This document shows, piece by piece, positions 23,581-31,537 of a stretch of DNA of 44,550 nt. How positions within the stretch are numbered: the first letter of the stretch is position 1; each line of letters begins with the position of its first letter. The stretch spans positions 1 to 44,550 of the IMG/VR virus record IMGVR_UViG_3300022669_000019. One strand, given 5' to 3'. Source of the DNA: a virus. The position numbers and the translations under genes were made by a program. The notes below the pieces were generated by a model. That model was not told where the DNA came from. It made no database searches and was given only the letters and a program-made list of their open reading frames with translations.

Positions 23581-24324
23581 TTAAATCTTGTCGAGCTTCT
23601 TCATCTTTTCGGCCTGCTGCTTCTCGAATCGCTCGGCCTTGAGCTTCATGGTTTCGGTGGGGTTTTCTAATCGCTTGATCATGTTGTACAGCTGTAGGTC
23701 ATTCATCTTTGCCGGATCGGTCAATTCAGCTTCACCCGATGCGGCGGTATCGCTGCCCACCGCCGGCACACACCCCTTACGCAACGACGCGGCCGTCGCC
23801 TCCGCCTGGGCGCCCAATTTGATGAACTGGTCCACCATGCGGCTCTTGACCATCAATTCGCGGGCGTGCAGGACGGGGAGTTCAATCCCATCCTCCCCTC
23901 TGATCTTCGTCAAGGTCCGGCCTTCCCTGACGGCCTGCTCGATCGCCACCAGGTCGCCCAGGTACATGCGAAGGGTCCGGGTCAACATCCCAAGGGCTTC
24001 ATTGCGTTGCAGCTCCCACTTGGCAGCGGCCAACTCGATTTGATCTTGTTTGATGCGATCCAGCCGTCTTCGATCCGCGGCCAACGTGCTACGGACGACG
24101 TGATAGCTGTGCCCTGTGGCTTCAGACACCAAGACGATTGATTGGAGCTTCGCGTAAGACGTCCAAATCTCAATCTCGATATCTGCCTGGGTGATCTCAT
24201 CGCCCCCCCTGGGCTTGCCCCTGGGCTTGCGTGACCGTTTCTTCTTGGCAACCTTCTTGGCAACCTTCTTGGTCTTTTTGACCTTCTTCGCGGGAGCCTT
24301 CTTCGTTGATCGCTTGGTAACCAT
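23581..24324 (-). CDS. Lys-rich tailed HTH protein, 247 aa (small terminase candidate)
   Basis: Residues 1-40 are a histone H1-like tail of repeated Lys/Ala (KKAPAKKVKKTKKVAKK), expected to bind DNA non-specifically. Residues 55-95 look like a helix-turn-helix (VLVSEATGHSYHVVRSTLAA), followed by long helices suited to a ring oligomer and a charged C-terminus. This arrangement fits a small terminase subunit or a virion-associated DNA-binding protein. AGGTGAT lies ten bases before the start. It is directly upstream of the giant gene (120-bp gap, 23461-23580, without visible signal). Assignment tentative. Confidence 0.5.
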   Translation of the reverse strand: MVTKRSTKKAPAKKVKKTKKVAKKVAKKKRSRKPRGKPRGGDEITQADIEIEIWTSYAKLQSIVLVSEATGHSYHVVRSTLAADRRRLDRIKQDQIELAAAKWELQRNEALGMLTRTLRMYLGDLVAIEQAVREGRTLTKIRGEDGIELPVLHARELMVKSRMVDQFIKLGAQAEATAASLRKGCVPAVGSDTAASGEAELTDPAKMNDLQLYNMIKRLENPTETMKLKAERFEKQQAEKMKKLDKI

Positions 24325-24334
24325 TAGCTACGAT
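24306..24334 (+). promoter_or_regulatory. Possible promoter for the plus-strand 100-aa gene
   Basis: TTGATC at 24306-24311, a 17-bp spacer and TACGAT at 24329-24334. A transcript would begin about at the ATG at 24342, so the mRNA would be nearly leaderless; no ribosome site is seen before that ATG. It overlaps the start of the divergent HTH gene. The -10 is weak. Confidence 0.35.
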
Positions 24335-24341
24335 ATCACCT

Positions 24342-24644
24342 ATGGCAACAATCAAAAAACTTCACAAAGTTACCCCAGGGCCTCAACGGCATGAAGAAAC
24401 GGTCGTTGGCTATTACGAATACGCGGCCAAGTTTTTCAAGAAACATTTTGGCCTGAAGCCTGTCCGGTACACTTTTTATATGTATATGGCTAATGGTTAT
24501 CCAGTCGCCAAGCACGGCCCGAGGGTTGCTGTCCCGATCTTCAAAGAGGCCAAACGTCCCATGACCACGAAAGAATCGATGGAACGATTCTTGACGATCG
24601 TGCGCAGACTCGAACGCCAGCACAATCGACGGTACGCCTCTTAA
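24342..24644 (+). CDS. Hypothetical basic protein, 100 aa, plus-strand orphan
   Basis: A lone plus-strand gene between minus-strand genes. The protein is basic and aromatic (VVGYYEYAAKFFKKHFGL, RYTFYMYMANG), with a C-terminal helix rich in Arg (RFLTIVRRLERQHNRR). A 95-residue minus-strand frame covers the same bases, but its composition looks random (many Phe, Arg and His without periodicity), so I favour the plus-strand reading. Function unknown; an isolated counter-oriented small gene is typical of a late-acquired cargo gene. Confidence 0.55.
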   Translation: MATIKKLHKVTPGPQRHEETVVGYYEYAAKFFKKHFGLKPVRYTFYMYMANGYPVAKHGPRVAVPIFKEAKRPMTTKESMERFLTIVRRLERQHNRRYAS

Positions 24645-24681
24645 TCTTTCCTGTCTTCGTGGTATCGGGCGACGGCACTGC

Positions 24682-25299
24682 TTACCTCCGCTCAGTTGGA
24701 TTCACCCATCCAGTCAATAACAACTCGAAAAAATCAGCTTCCTGCTGCATAGGCACCTTGACGTAGGCGTCACCATCCAGTTCCATCATGTTGTCGCCGT
24801 ACATGGGTATGTCGCAGGCCAGGTCTGCTTCACTACAAACCTCCCGCCAAACGTATCCACCATGAACACGGTAATCGTTGTGCAGAAGGCCACCGCGTCG
24901 CCTGGGCGTCACCATGCGTTTGCTAAAGGCCGCCGGCCCGGTCCGTATGGCCAGGATCAAACCCCAATTCTCCTCATTGGCGATGAACAGATCGAGATTG
25001 ATAGGCACTCGGGTGGAAATCAGCTTGAATTGCTTGTACTTGGGGCCGTCTTTAAGGGTGTCCAAATGACCGAATAGCTTCATGTTGTCCAACACCGGAT
25101 CGAGAAGCGATCGTTTTTGGCCAGAAAACAAGCCATCGATTTGTTGTTTTGGCTGGGCAACGATCTCGATGTCTCGGACCAATGCTTCACCCCGACGGAT
25201 GGAGCCCGCGACAGCAACACGCCAGCAGTTCGGCTCAAATTTATAAATCAGCCGGTCCGCTATCTTGTCCACATTCGCTATCTTGATTCCCTTGCTCAT
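24682..25299 (-). CDS. DNA polymerase X-type nucleotidyltransferase, 205 aa
   Basis: Residues 28-50 read VAVAGSIRRGEALVRDIEIV, the palm motif of family X polymerases (G-S-x-R-R-G then D-x-D), here with D43 and E45 in place of the second Asp. The third acid is Asp103 in INLDLFIA. Residues 116-140 (LAIRTGPAAFSKRMVTPRRRGG) match the region where PolX enzymes hold the primer and nucleotide. The 8-kDa lyase and fingers domains are absent. Start MSKGIKIAN at 25299 with GGAG six bases upstream. A repair or end-joining role is possible. The Glu at the D-x-D site may reduce catalysis. Confidence 0.75.
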   Translation of the reverse strand: MSKGIKIANVDKIADRLIYKFEPNCWRVAVAGSIRRGEALVRDIEIVAQPKQQIDGLFSGQKRSLLDPVLDNMKLFGHLDTLKDGPKYKQFKLISTRVPINLDLFIANEENWGLILAIRTGPAAFSKRMVTPRRRGGLLHNDYRVHGGYVWREVCSEADLACDIPMYGDNMMELDGDAYVKVPMQQEADFFELLLTGWVNPTERR

Positions 25300-25834
25300 C
25301 CTGATCTCCGGCCCTTTTGAATACCATTGGAGTCTCGGCCACCTTCCGCCACATGGCAATCATATTCGAGCCACAAGCCAGACTGATGTTGGCCGACTTT
25401 TTTGTGGCAGACGCCGGCTTGGATGCGATTTTTGTTTGGAACTGGAAGCCGGCATACGTGAATAACTGCTTGAGAAAATCGCGGATCGTATGTTCGTAGA
25501 TGTTGCGGGTCTGTTGGAACCGTTCGGCGTCGTCTTCGATCTCCTGGGTGAAGTGCAGTTCTGACTGTAGGGCTTCATGTAGGTGATCCAGCACCTTGGC
25601 CAGCACACAGCCGGCGATCATGTTGTACCCCTGAAGCATGACCGGACCATAGACCTTGGGGTCGAAGTTGGTGGATTGCTCACGACAATCAAAGTCGTAA
25701 CCGTTCTCCCCCAGGATTGCGACAGCCCCGACCATGACATCGCACTCGCTGCCGTCCAGCTCGTTGATCAACTTATCCATTTCGCCACGCACCCAGGTCG
25801 GGCACATGACCTTGAGCGGTTCATTGTCACTCAT
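25241..25834 (-). CDS. Hypothetical protein, 197 aa
   Basis: Start MSDNEPLKVM at 25834 with AAGGA about nine bases upstream; the longer frame overlaps the gene above. Mostly helical, with an acidic N-terminus and a basic patch (KIASKPASATKKS) before the C-terminal tail rich in Asp, Gln and Glu. It overlaps the PolX-type gene by 59 bp. No family recognised. The location beside a nucleotidyltransferase suggests a DNA-metabolism accessory role by position only. Confidence 0.65.
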   Translation of the reverse strand: MSDNEPLKVMCPTWVRGEMDKLINELDGSECDVMVGAVAILGENGYDFDCREQSTNFDPKVYGPVMLQGYNMIAGCVLAKVLDHLHEALQSELHFTQEIEDDAERFQQTRNIYEHTIRDFLKQLFTYAGFQFQTKIASKPASATKKSANISLACGSNMIAMWRKVAETPMVFKRAGDQDEQGNQDSECGQDSGPADL

Positions 25835-26060
25835 CGAGTTGAATCCTTGTAAGGCCCTTTTTGCCGTTGTACCACACGACATTGTCTTGCGTGGGCATGA
25901 CCTCCGAAACAATTTCGGTTTTGCTCTTGGCCTCTACTTTTTTCTCACCCATATCGACCCCAACGATGTACGGTTCACCCCCACGTGTGTGGGGACATCG
26001 ATCAACTTGCCCTCTTATGCGTCTCAAGTAATCGATGTGATTTTGCGCAATATCAGACAA
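25827..26060 (-). CDS. Hypothetical protein, 77 aa or 41 aa, start uncertain
   Basis: The full frame begins at a TTG (26058-26060) without a usable ribosome site: the G5 run before it sits one base away and is part of an inverted repeat, CCCCC-AAATT-GGGGG (26062-26076). A second hairpin, CCCCAC-GTGT-GTGGGG (25979-25994), lies inside the frame. An alternative ATG at 25952, with GGGG five bases upstream, gives a 41-residue product ending GKKGLTRIQLDE, which I think more likely. It overlaps the next gene by 8 bp. Confidence 0.45.
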   Translation of the reverse strand: MSDIAQNHIDYLRRIRGQVDRCPHTRGGEPYIVGVDMGEKKVEAKSKTEIVSEVMPTQDNVVWYNGKKGLTRIQLDE

Positions 26061-26128
26061 ACCCCCAAATTGGGGGTGAATGGTTTTGCGTTCAGGCCGA
26101 TCAGTCTCGCAATACTCTGACCGGCTAC

Positions 26129-26953
26129 CTATAAATTTTTTGAATGAAGAATCGTCTGGTCCTGTGAGTACAACCCCTGATAAATCTTCACGCCTGGGAC
26201 ATCCTTCAAGCCGTCACGAAGCAGATGGCCGACCTGGTCCATGATCGCTTGTTGTGCCGCCGCCAGGCTCTCCGGTTGGGGCCTCAAAAACCATCGTCGC
26301 GTTGAGGGATCGGGATCAAGCCAACAGACCAACGGAAGCCGGATATCAAGTTCAGGATTCATGTAATGCCGCACGCTGAACGATTGCAGTTCGTCCGGCA
26401 GTTCAACGTTACCCGCCACCTGTTTTTCAATGTTTGCCCCAAGCGATTCGCGGCCACGTTCTCTGCTCTGCGATGCCGCATCGTGATCGACAAACGACAA
26501 ACTCGATATCTGTTTCAAAAATTTTGGGTCGTTGTGCGTTTTGTGCAACTCGTACCGCATCAATGCGTAAAGCTGCTTCGCCTCGATCAATGGATTTTGT
26601 TCCCTGGCTTCAAAGAATTTTTTTTCATCCGTTGGCTCAAGAACGATAGATGCCTGTTCACGGCCGTTTTGAGTATCAAAAATCAGGCTCACGCTGTTGC
26701 TGTTGTAAGCAATCGCCATTCGCTGGGCCTCCGCGACATGCGTATCGAAGTGATTTTTGACAAGGTCAATCAAATCGCTGAAACGATTGATGCTCAGGGT
26801 GCGATAGCCTGGCTCGGTTTCAAGCCTACTGACATTGCCACTGGCGTCGTGCAACCAAATGACGTGCGGTGGATCACCTGGCCGACGAACCCAATTGGAT
26901 TTACGGGCCGCGTCGGTTATGTCTCGAATCCATCGCATTGCTTCTTCAATCAT
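26129..26953 (-). CDS. Hypothetical protein, 274 aa (weak DUF2303-like resemblance)
   Basis: Start MIEEAMRWIR at 26953 with AAGGA eight bases upstream; the frame is open to 27052 but that would overlap the gene above. The protein reads as a well-ordered alpha/beta protein: RTLSINRFSDLIDLVKNHF, SVSLIFDTQNGREQASIVL, then a helical middle and a late beta segment with WFLRPQPESLAAAQQ. The layout recalls phage DUF2303 proteins found in recombination modules, but no strict motif confirms it. Bases 26061-26128 below it hold only the hairpin noted for the next gene. Confidence 0.55.
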   Translation of the reverse strand: MIEEAMRWIRDITDAARKSNWVRRPGDPPHVIWLHDASGNVSRLETEPGYRTLSINRFSDLIDLVKNHFDTHVAEAQRMAIAYNSNSVSLIFDTQNGREQASIVLEPTDEKKFFEAREQNPLIEAKQLYALMRYELHKTHNDPKFLKQISSLSFVDHDAASQSRERGRESLGANIEKQVAGNVELPDELQSFSVRHYMNPELDIRLPLVCWLDPDPSTRRWFLRPQPESLAAAQQAIMDQVGHLLRDGLKDVPGVKIYQGLYSQDQTILHSKNL

Positions 26954-27048
26954 TGTTCCAATCCTTTTTGTGGTGAAGCTGTTTTCTTTCATGCTGCGAT
27001 CACGCATCCGCAGCGTTGTTTCAAACCATATTTGCCAATTAGATGGGC

Positions 27049-27483
27049 TCACATCGTCCCGGTTTCTGGCACATCGTCCTGGTCTACCACTTCGCCGGTT
27101 TCACGATCCACTCTGTCATAATTGAACGTGTTTTGGCGTGGATCGAGCGGAGATCCCACGTCGAAGACCTGCTGCCCGTCGCCGGTCGCCAACATTGGAT
27201 AAGGGGCAGACCGCTGCACCGGCAACACTTTCTTGACGATAAATTCAGTATCGACGACATCGAGCACCGCCGTATCCTTGTTGAGCACGGGCCGCAGCTC
27301 CGCGATCAAATGAATCTTGCGAGCACTTTTATCAGCCGGCCGATCAACAATGTCGAGGGTTGCCAATCTCAAGGCTTGATTGAAGGCGATACAAACACGG
27401 CCGTTATCCAATTCGGAAATGGATTGGAGGGTCAACGTCCGTTTGCTGGGAGGTAACAACGGGGGTTTGGGCGGTGTATCCAT
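27049..27483 (-). CDS. Hypothetical protein, 144 aa
   Basis: A Pro-rich start (MDTPPKPPLLPPSKR), a beta-rich core (TLQSISELDNGRVCIAF, RKIHLIAEL, TEFIVKKVLPV) and an acidic tail. AAAGGAG lies seven bases before the ATG, and a promoter (27504-27533, minus) lies just upstream, so this gene probably starts a new transcript. It overlaps the frame below only in non-used upstream codons. Function unknown. Confidence 0.7.
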   Translation of the reverse strand: MDTPPKPPLLPPSKRTLTLQSISELDNGRVCIAFNQALRLATLDIVDRPADKSARKIHLIAELRPVLNKDTAVLDVVDTEFIVKKVLPVQRSAPYPMLATGDGQQVFDVGSPLDPRQNTFNYDRVDRETGEVVDQDDVPETGTM

Positions 27484-27503
27484 AGCGATGCTCCTTTGAT
27501 CGG

Positions 27504-27533
27504 ATTATCTGCCATGGTTGCCATCACTGTCAA
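27504..27533 (-). promoter_or_regulatory. Sigma70-type promoter for the 27483-23581 gene group
   Basis: On the minus strand, TTGACA (27533-27528), an 18-bp spacer and GATAAT (27509-27504), then 14 bases to an AAAGGAG site and the ATG at 27483. It separates the virion genes from the PolX/HTH/giant-protein group and supports separate expression of that group. Confidence 0.6.
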
Positions 27534-27538
27534 TTAAC

Positions 27539-27700
27539 TTAACTATCGAGCTGTTTTTTCCACTTGGCGACTTTGTATTCGTGGAGCCAGGCTTGCCCAA
27601 ATTGCCAAAGGAATAGATAGATACCAAAGACGGGAATGATCAAAAGCCGCTGCCACCAATTGAACGCACCGAAACACTCTTGGATAAGTGCTTCAAACAC
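27539..27700 (-). CDS. Small membrane protein, 53 aa (holin candidate)
   Basis: GTG start at 27700, one base after the TGA of the gene above, with AGGG about nine bases upstream. The sequence begins MFEALIQECFGAFNWWQ and has one hydrophobic, aromatic-rich helix (RLLIIPVFGIYLFLWQFG), then an amphipathic basic tail (EYKVAKWKKQ). The shape and size fit a class III holin or another small phage membrane protein. It closes the structural gene block and is followed by a promoter for the next group. Confidence 0.6.
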   Translation of the reverse strand: MFEALIQECFGAFNWWQRLLIIPVFGIYLFLWQFGQAWLHEYKVAKWKKQLDS

Positions 27701-27701
27701 A

Positions 27702-27953
27702 TCACGACCCTGCCTCGACCGGCTCGCCCGGCGTGTCTTGGAAGATATCGACGGGCTTCATGAACGGCCGCAGCTTTTCCAAAGCCAAATCAAATTGTTG
27801 GCAATTCTCCGAACCCATGACCACGGCAACCAGATAAATGGGCGTACCGTCTTCTCGCCTGGCCGTGGCCCAACCCAATGGCTCGATTGGTTCCCGTGCG
27901 ACCATGGCACCGGCGACGTCGCGGGCAACTTTGGCGGGGTTTGGTGTTGGCAT
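27702..27953 (-). CDS. Hypothetical protein, 83 aa
   Basis: Small alpha/beta protein (KVARDVAGAMVAR, then EDGTPIYLVAVVMGSENC). Its ATG overlaps the stop of the gene above by one base, and its own stop is one base before the GTG of the membrane protein gene, so the three genes are translationally linked. Family not recognised. Confidence 0.65.
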   Translation of the reverse strand: MPTPNPAKVARDVAGAMVAREPIEPLGWATARREDGTPIYLVAVVMGSENCQQFDLALEKLRPFMKPVDIFQDTPGEPVEAGS

Positions 27954-28840
27954 TACGGTCCACTTAAAAATCGGTTCAACATGGCCGGATTCTCCCCGAG
28001 CTGCTGTAATTCCGCATCACTGAGGGATCCGAATCGTTCATCCATGCCGAGGCCCTGACCCTGGTTCAATCCTTGGGGCTGCCGGCCGCCTTGGCCTGGC
28101 ACACTTCGACCGTTGGGCATGGCACCCATCTGACTCGCTCCACCGGAAACCTGCTCCCTGGCCTGAATGATCGCTTGGACATAAGGAGCCCACCGCTGGC
28201 CGATTCCACCCGATTGCAGATAGTTGTTGAGCTGCGACGTCGGCAGAGCCGATAGGCCTTGTGCGGTTTCCAAGGCTCGCTGTTGGGTTCTGGCTGCTGA
28301 TTCAGGACTGACGGCCCTGGCGGTGTCGTAGGGGATCAGATTGCCGAATTGCTGGGCCTCTTGGGCCGCATACGCCTTATCGGGCACACCACCGGCCCCA
28401 AGAGCTGGGGCGGTTCCACTGACTTGAGCCCGACGCTCGATCTCCGTCAACCGCTGTTGATGCAATCGGACATCGCGTTCTTGCTGGCTGGCGGCTCCAA
28501 GAAGTTCTTGTTGGAGGTCTGCTTGTGCTCGGATACCCGCCTCGGCCATGCCGGCCTCCATCTGAGCCCGAGCAAGGGCATCACGCTGGGCCAACTGGTC
28601 ATATTGGAGCTGCTGTTGGGCACCAAATTGGGCCTGTTGGGTCTGGATCTGCTGGCCGGCGATGCGTTCCCTGGACTGGATGCCCTGAAGCTGCGCCGCG
28701 GTAGCTTCTCGACCCTGCTCGATCTGGGCTCCAAGCGCTCGATTCGCCATCTGGCCTTGAGCCAGTGCCCCGGTCTTGGCACCTTCAAAGGCCAATGTGC
28801 CCAGAGCTTCGACGTCCTCGTATGAAATCACGACCGGCAT
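27953..28840 (-). CDS. Gln/Ala-rich internal virion-type protein, 295 aa
   Basis: Start MPVVISYEDV at 28840 with AGGAAGG six bases upstream; the frame to 28876 overlaps the gene above. The first 170 residues are one long helical segment rich in Ala, Gln, Glu and Arg, typical of internal or ejection proteins of short-tailed phages. The C-terminal 100 residues are Gly/Gln/Pro-rich and end in a short helix (SLSDAELQQLGENPAMLNRF). It pairs with the similar gene at 28852-29964. Confidence 0.6.
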   Translation of the reverse strand: MPVVISYEDVEALGTLAFEGAKTGALAQGQMANRALGAQIEQGREATAAQLQGIQSRERIAGQQIQTQQAQFGAQQQLQYDQLAQRDALARAQMEAGMAEAGIRAQADLQQELLGAASQQERDVRLHQQRLTEIERRAQVSGTAPALGAGGVPDKAYAAQEAQQFGNLIPYDTARAVSPESAARTQQRALETAQGLSALPTSQLNNYLQSGGIGQRWAPYVQAIIQAREQVSGGASQMGAMPNGRSVPGQGGRQPQGLNQGQGLGMDERFGSLSDAELQQLGENPAMLNRFLSGP

Positions 28841-28851
28841 AATCGACCTTC

Positions 28852-29964
28852 CTAATCTGCGAATCCCCAACCCCACGGCACACCACCACCGGCCATAAAT
28901 TCGGCGTTGGTCATACCGGCAGGGATCTGGACCGTTCGCGTCGATCCAATAGGTGCCTGGGCATGGACGCTTCGTACCCTGATCGTTGCTGTACGGCCTC
29001 CGCCGCCGGTTGGGCTCACTTCACCACCCTTGGCCTCGAAGCCCGCTCCGCCACCCGTGGGCGTAATAGCGCCCGTTCCTTGCGGTTGGGTGACATCCAT
29101 GGGGGCTTGGCCGTCGCCGGTCGGTTGGGCCTGACCCTGACGGAATCCGAAAACACCCGCTCCGCCAGCCCCGCCGGCCCCTGGTTGATCCGTAGGGGGA
29201 ACACCACCGCCACCAGCTCCGACATTGCCGCCGGCCGCTGCAAAGGATCGACCGTTTCCAATCGGCATACGCTGGCCACTCGCCCCGAGGACATAGGCAG
29301 TCCCCGACGGCCCGCCTGAACCACCCCGAAGCCCAAACCGTGGATCTTCCGCCTGTCCTGATTCGGTCGTTCGACTCGGACCGAACCGACTTGGCTGGCC
29401 AAAGGCATCGAGCCCGGCCCTGGCGTTGGCCGATAGACCCGTGAAGATCGTCTGGCCGGCCGCCTCCTGGGCACCAGCACCGGCACCAGCCTGGGACAAC
29501 AAGCCATAAAGCGATCCAAGGTCTGGCCCCTGATCGGTTCGCCGTTCCATGATGCCGGTTCGACCGGCTCCCATCCGTTCTTCGGCACCAGCTCGGGCCT
29601 GAAGCACGCCAGCCTTTTGCCGGCCCACCTGCTCGGTCAATTCACGCTGGCCCCTGGCGACATCCTCACCGACACCACGCCGCACGGATTCGCGGATCGT
29701 GGTATTGCCAAGCCCTCGGCTGATCAAGTCTTGTTCGGCCTGGGCAAAATCGCGGGTGCCGCGAATCTCGATTCGTTCGGCCTGCGATTCGCCCAGATTC
29801 TCCAACAGATCAAACGCCTGGCCGTAGGTCGCTCCAACACGCTCTTGGTTGGCCGCGTCCCGCGTCAAGATGTCCTGATAACGCTGCTCATTGGCCGCAT
29901 TGGCTTGATCGTGGAGCTGGCGATAGGTGTCAAGAATCGCTTGGTAATCAAATTGCTGAGCCAT
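28852..29964 (-). CDS. Ala/Gly-rich internal virion-type protein, 370 aa
   Basis: Residues 1-135 are helical and charged (coiled-coil type, beginning MAQQFDYQAILDTYRQLHDQ). Residues 140-340 are low-complexity Gly, Ala, Pro, Gln and Thr. The last 35 residues form a compact tail (RTVQIPAGMTNAEFMAGG). The composition fits a flexible ejection protein stored in the head. It is transcribed with the next two genes and with the tail genes upstream. Assignment by composition and position. Confidence 0.6.
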   Translation of the reverse strand: MAQQFDYQAILDTYRQLHDQANAANEQRYQDILTRDAANQERVGATYGQAFDLLENLGESQAERIEIRGTRDFAQAEQDLISRGLGNTTIRESVRRGVGEDVARGQRELTEQVGRQKAGVLQARAGAEERMGAGRTGIMERRTDQGPDLGSLYGLLSQAGAGAGAQEAAGQTIFTGLSANARAGLDAFGQPSRFGPSRTTESGQAEDPRFGLRGGSGGPSGTAYVLGASGQRMPIGNGRSFAAAGGNVGAGGGGVPPTDQPGAGGAGGAGVFGFRQGQAQPTGDGQAPMDVTQPQGTGAITPTGGGAGFEAKGGEVSPTGGGGRTATIRVRSVHAQAPIGSTRTVQIPAGMTNAEFMAGGGVPWGWGFAD

Positions 29965-30011
29965 GGATCGATCCTCGTTTACAGTTTACCTAATTTACCC
30001 AATTACCCACA

Positions 30012-30821
30012 CTATGCCGCGTCGCTTATGGCCAGGTCGTAATCGATTTGAATGTCTGTAGTGCCGGCTCCCGCTGTACCGGCCCACCAGATATCCGTTT
30101 TGGGTGGCAGGTTTTCAAAAGCCCTGAGGATTTCATTTGTGTCGCCGGCGATACCGGGAACCTGATGCAAAATCCGTTTGGCACCCGTGAACGGAGTCGT
30201 GACGTCATCAGCGTTTTCATAGCGATAGGCGAGAACCTCGGCCCGCTGAGCTGAATCAACATTGACCGACAAGCGAATCAACTTGGCGTTTTTCCCGGCC
30301 GGCACGGTGTAGTGGCTCTTTTGGGTTTCGCCCTTGCCCGCCTCGATATTGGCTTGAATCGCTCCCCCGCCTGTGGCCCTGATCGTGATGTTGCCGACGT
30401 TGGAGCCGTGGTAAGTGCCGCAAGTGGCTATATAGGCGTAATTGATTCGTAGCATCGACTCGGCGGTCGTCACGTTCGTCATGCCGTTCAATGTGTACGT
30501 TTGAGTCTGCTCAACAAAACTCGAATCGAGATATTCGATAACCAGCGTTTGGGCACCAGTGTTGGGCGTCACGCCGTTGTCCGTGGCATCCGATGAAACG
30601 ATGTCCATCTGTACTGCCGATTGGAGCCAGGTCAATACGCCGCCGTTAAACCAAAGGTCTTCTTCGGTGGTTCCGACGACCGAGTTTCGGCCCCGAATTG
30701 TTTTTGGATTCAATCCGGCTATTTGATTTTCAGCCGCCGCAAAAGCAATCTCGTTGGCCACGACGATCTCTTGGCCAACGGTCGATTGCGGAGGCGGGAA
30801 TAGTGTCGGATGAACAGCCAT
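30012..30821 (-). CDS. Virion structural protein, 269 aa
   Basis: A beta-rich protein with Thr/Gly/Asn repeats: DIVSSDATDNGVTPNTGAQT, TLVIEYLDSSFVEQTQTYTL, then IRATGGGAIQANIEAG. I recall related sequences among virion proteins of marine podoviruses. It begins one base after the stop of the 109-aa gene. Exact place in the particle unknown. Confidence 0.65.
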   Translation of the reverse strand: MAVHPTLFPPPQSTVGQEIVVANEIAFAAAENQIAGLNPKTIRGRNSVVGTTEEDLWFNGGVLTWLQSAVQMDIVSSDATDNGVTPNTGAQTLVIEYLDSSFVEQTQTYTLNGMTNVTTAESMLRINYAYIATCGTYHGSNVGNITIRATGGGAIQANIEAGKGETQKSHYTVPAGKNAKLIRLSVNVDSAQRAEVLAYRYENADDVTTPFTGAKRILHQVPGIAGDTNEILRAFENLPPKTDIWWAGTAGAGTTDIQIDYDLAISDAA

Positions 30822-31151
30822 TTACGGGCTCACATCGGCGTAGGATGCCGAAAAGGTTAATTGGTTCGTGGCCACCGCCGCATCAAGCACCAACTCGATC
30901 AACTTGTTCGTGGCGTCGAGCACATAGCCGCCAAGCGTCAAGGTTTCCCCGACGACCATCGTTTTGCGAACCATGCGACGGTTGGTTCCGCCGGTGTCAT
31001 ATTCGATGTTCACGATCGCCGACGCGGTGTCACCGTTGTAAATCTGGATTTGGCTGATCTGACGTTGAACGCCCGACGCCGGCGCAGCTACCACGGTCAC
31101 TACGGTCGTATCGTTCGAGCTTCCTTCGTTCGATCCGGGTGTGAAGGCCAT
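30822..31151 (-). CDS. Small virion protein, 109 aa
   Basis: All-beta small protein (TVVTVVAAPASGVQRQISQIQIYN, continuing into IVNIEYD and LTLGGYVL), similar in feel to small tail or head-completion proteins with a TTVVxVVAAP start. It overlaps the neighbour above by one base. Part of the tail gene run. Confidence 0.6.
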   Translation of the reverse strand: MAFTPGSNEGSSNDTTVVTVVAAPASGVQRQISQIQIYNGDTASAIVNIEYDTGGTNRRMVRKTMVVGETLTLGGYVLDATNKLIELVLDAAVATNQLTFSASYADVSP

Positions 31152-31537
31152 TACATTGCTCCGTAAAAGAAGGCCATCGATGCGGCCTTATCCGCGTTGG
31201 CCTGAATCGCATTGACTGTTTGGGGTGCGGAACCCGTCTTATTGAAAAATTCTCGACTCTTGGCCTCGCTGTTCAGCGTGTTGGCGAACGCCATGGCCCT
31301 GTGAGATTGCCCAATAGCGATCCCAATCACTTCCGATCGAAACAAAGCGCTGATCGCCAGCTCGCCGGCATCATTGACCAACCCGCCACCCTCTTGCAGA
31401 TTGACCGACAAAAAACCTTCAGGCGTCAACTCAATCACTTCGCCGACGCTGATGAAGTCGAGAAAGAGATTTTGGTCCGATTGCAGACGTCGCAATCGCG
31501 TCGCTTCCGCCGGTACTCTGTCCATGGGCCTTGGCAT
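31151..31537 (-). CDS. Hypothetical virion-region protein, 128 aa
   Basis: Mixed protein: a basic N-terminus (RLRRLQSDQN), a small beta region (VGEVIELTPEGFLSVNL) and a helical Ala-rich C-terminus. Its ATG overlaps the stop of the nozzle gene as TAATG. Not recognised; probable tail or head-completion component by position. Confidence 0.6.
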   Translation of the reverse strand: MPRPMDRVPAEATRLRRLQSDQNLFLDFISVGEVIELTPEGFLSVNLQEGGGLVNDAGELAISALFRSEVIGIAIGQSHRAMAFANTLNSEAKSREFFNKTGSAPQTVNAIQANADKAASMAFFYGAM

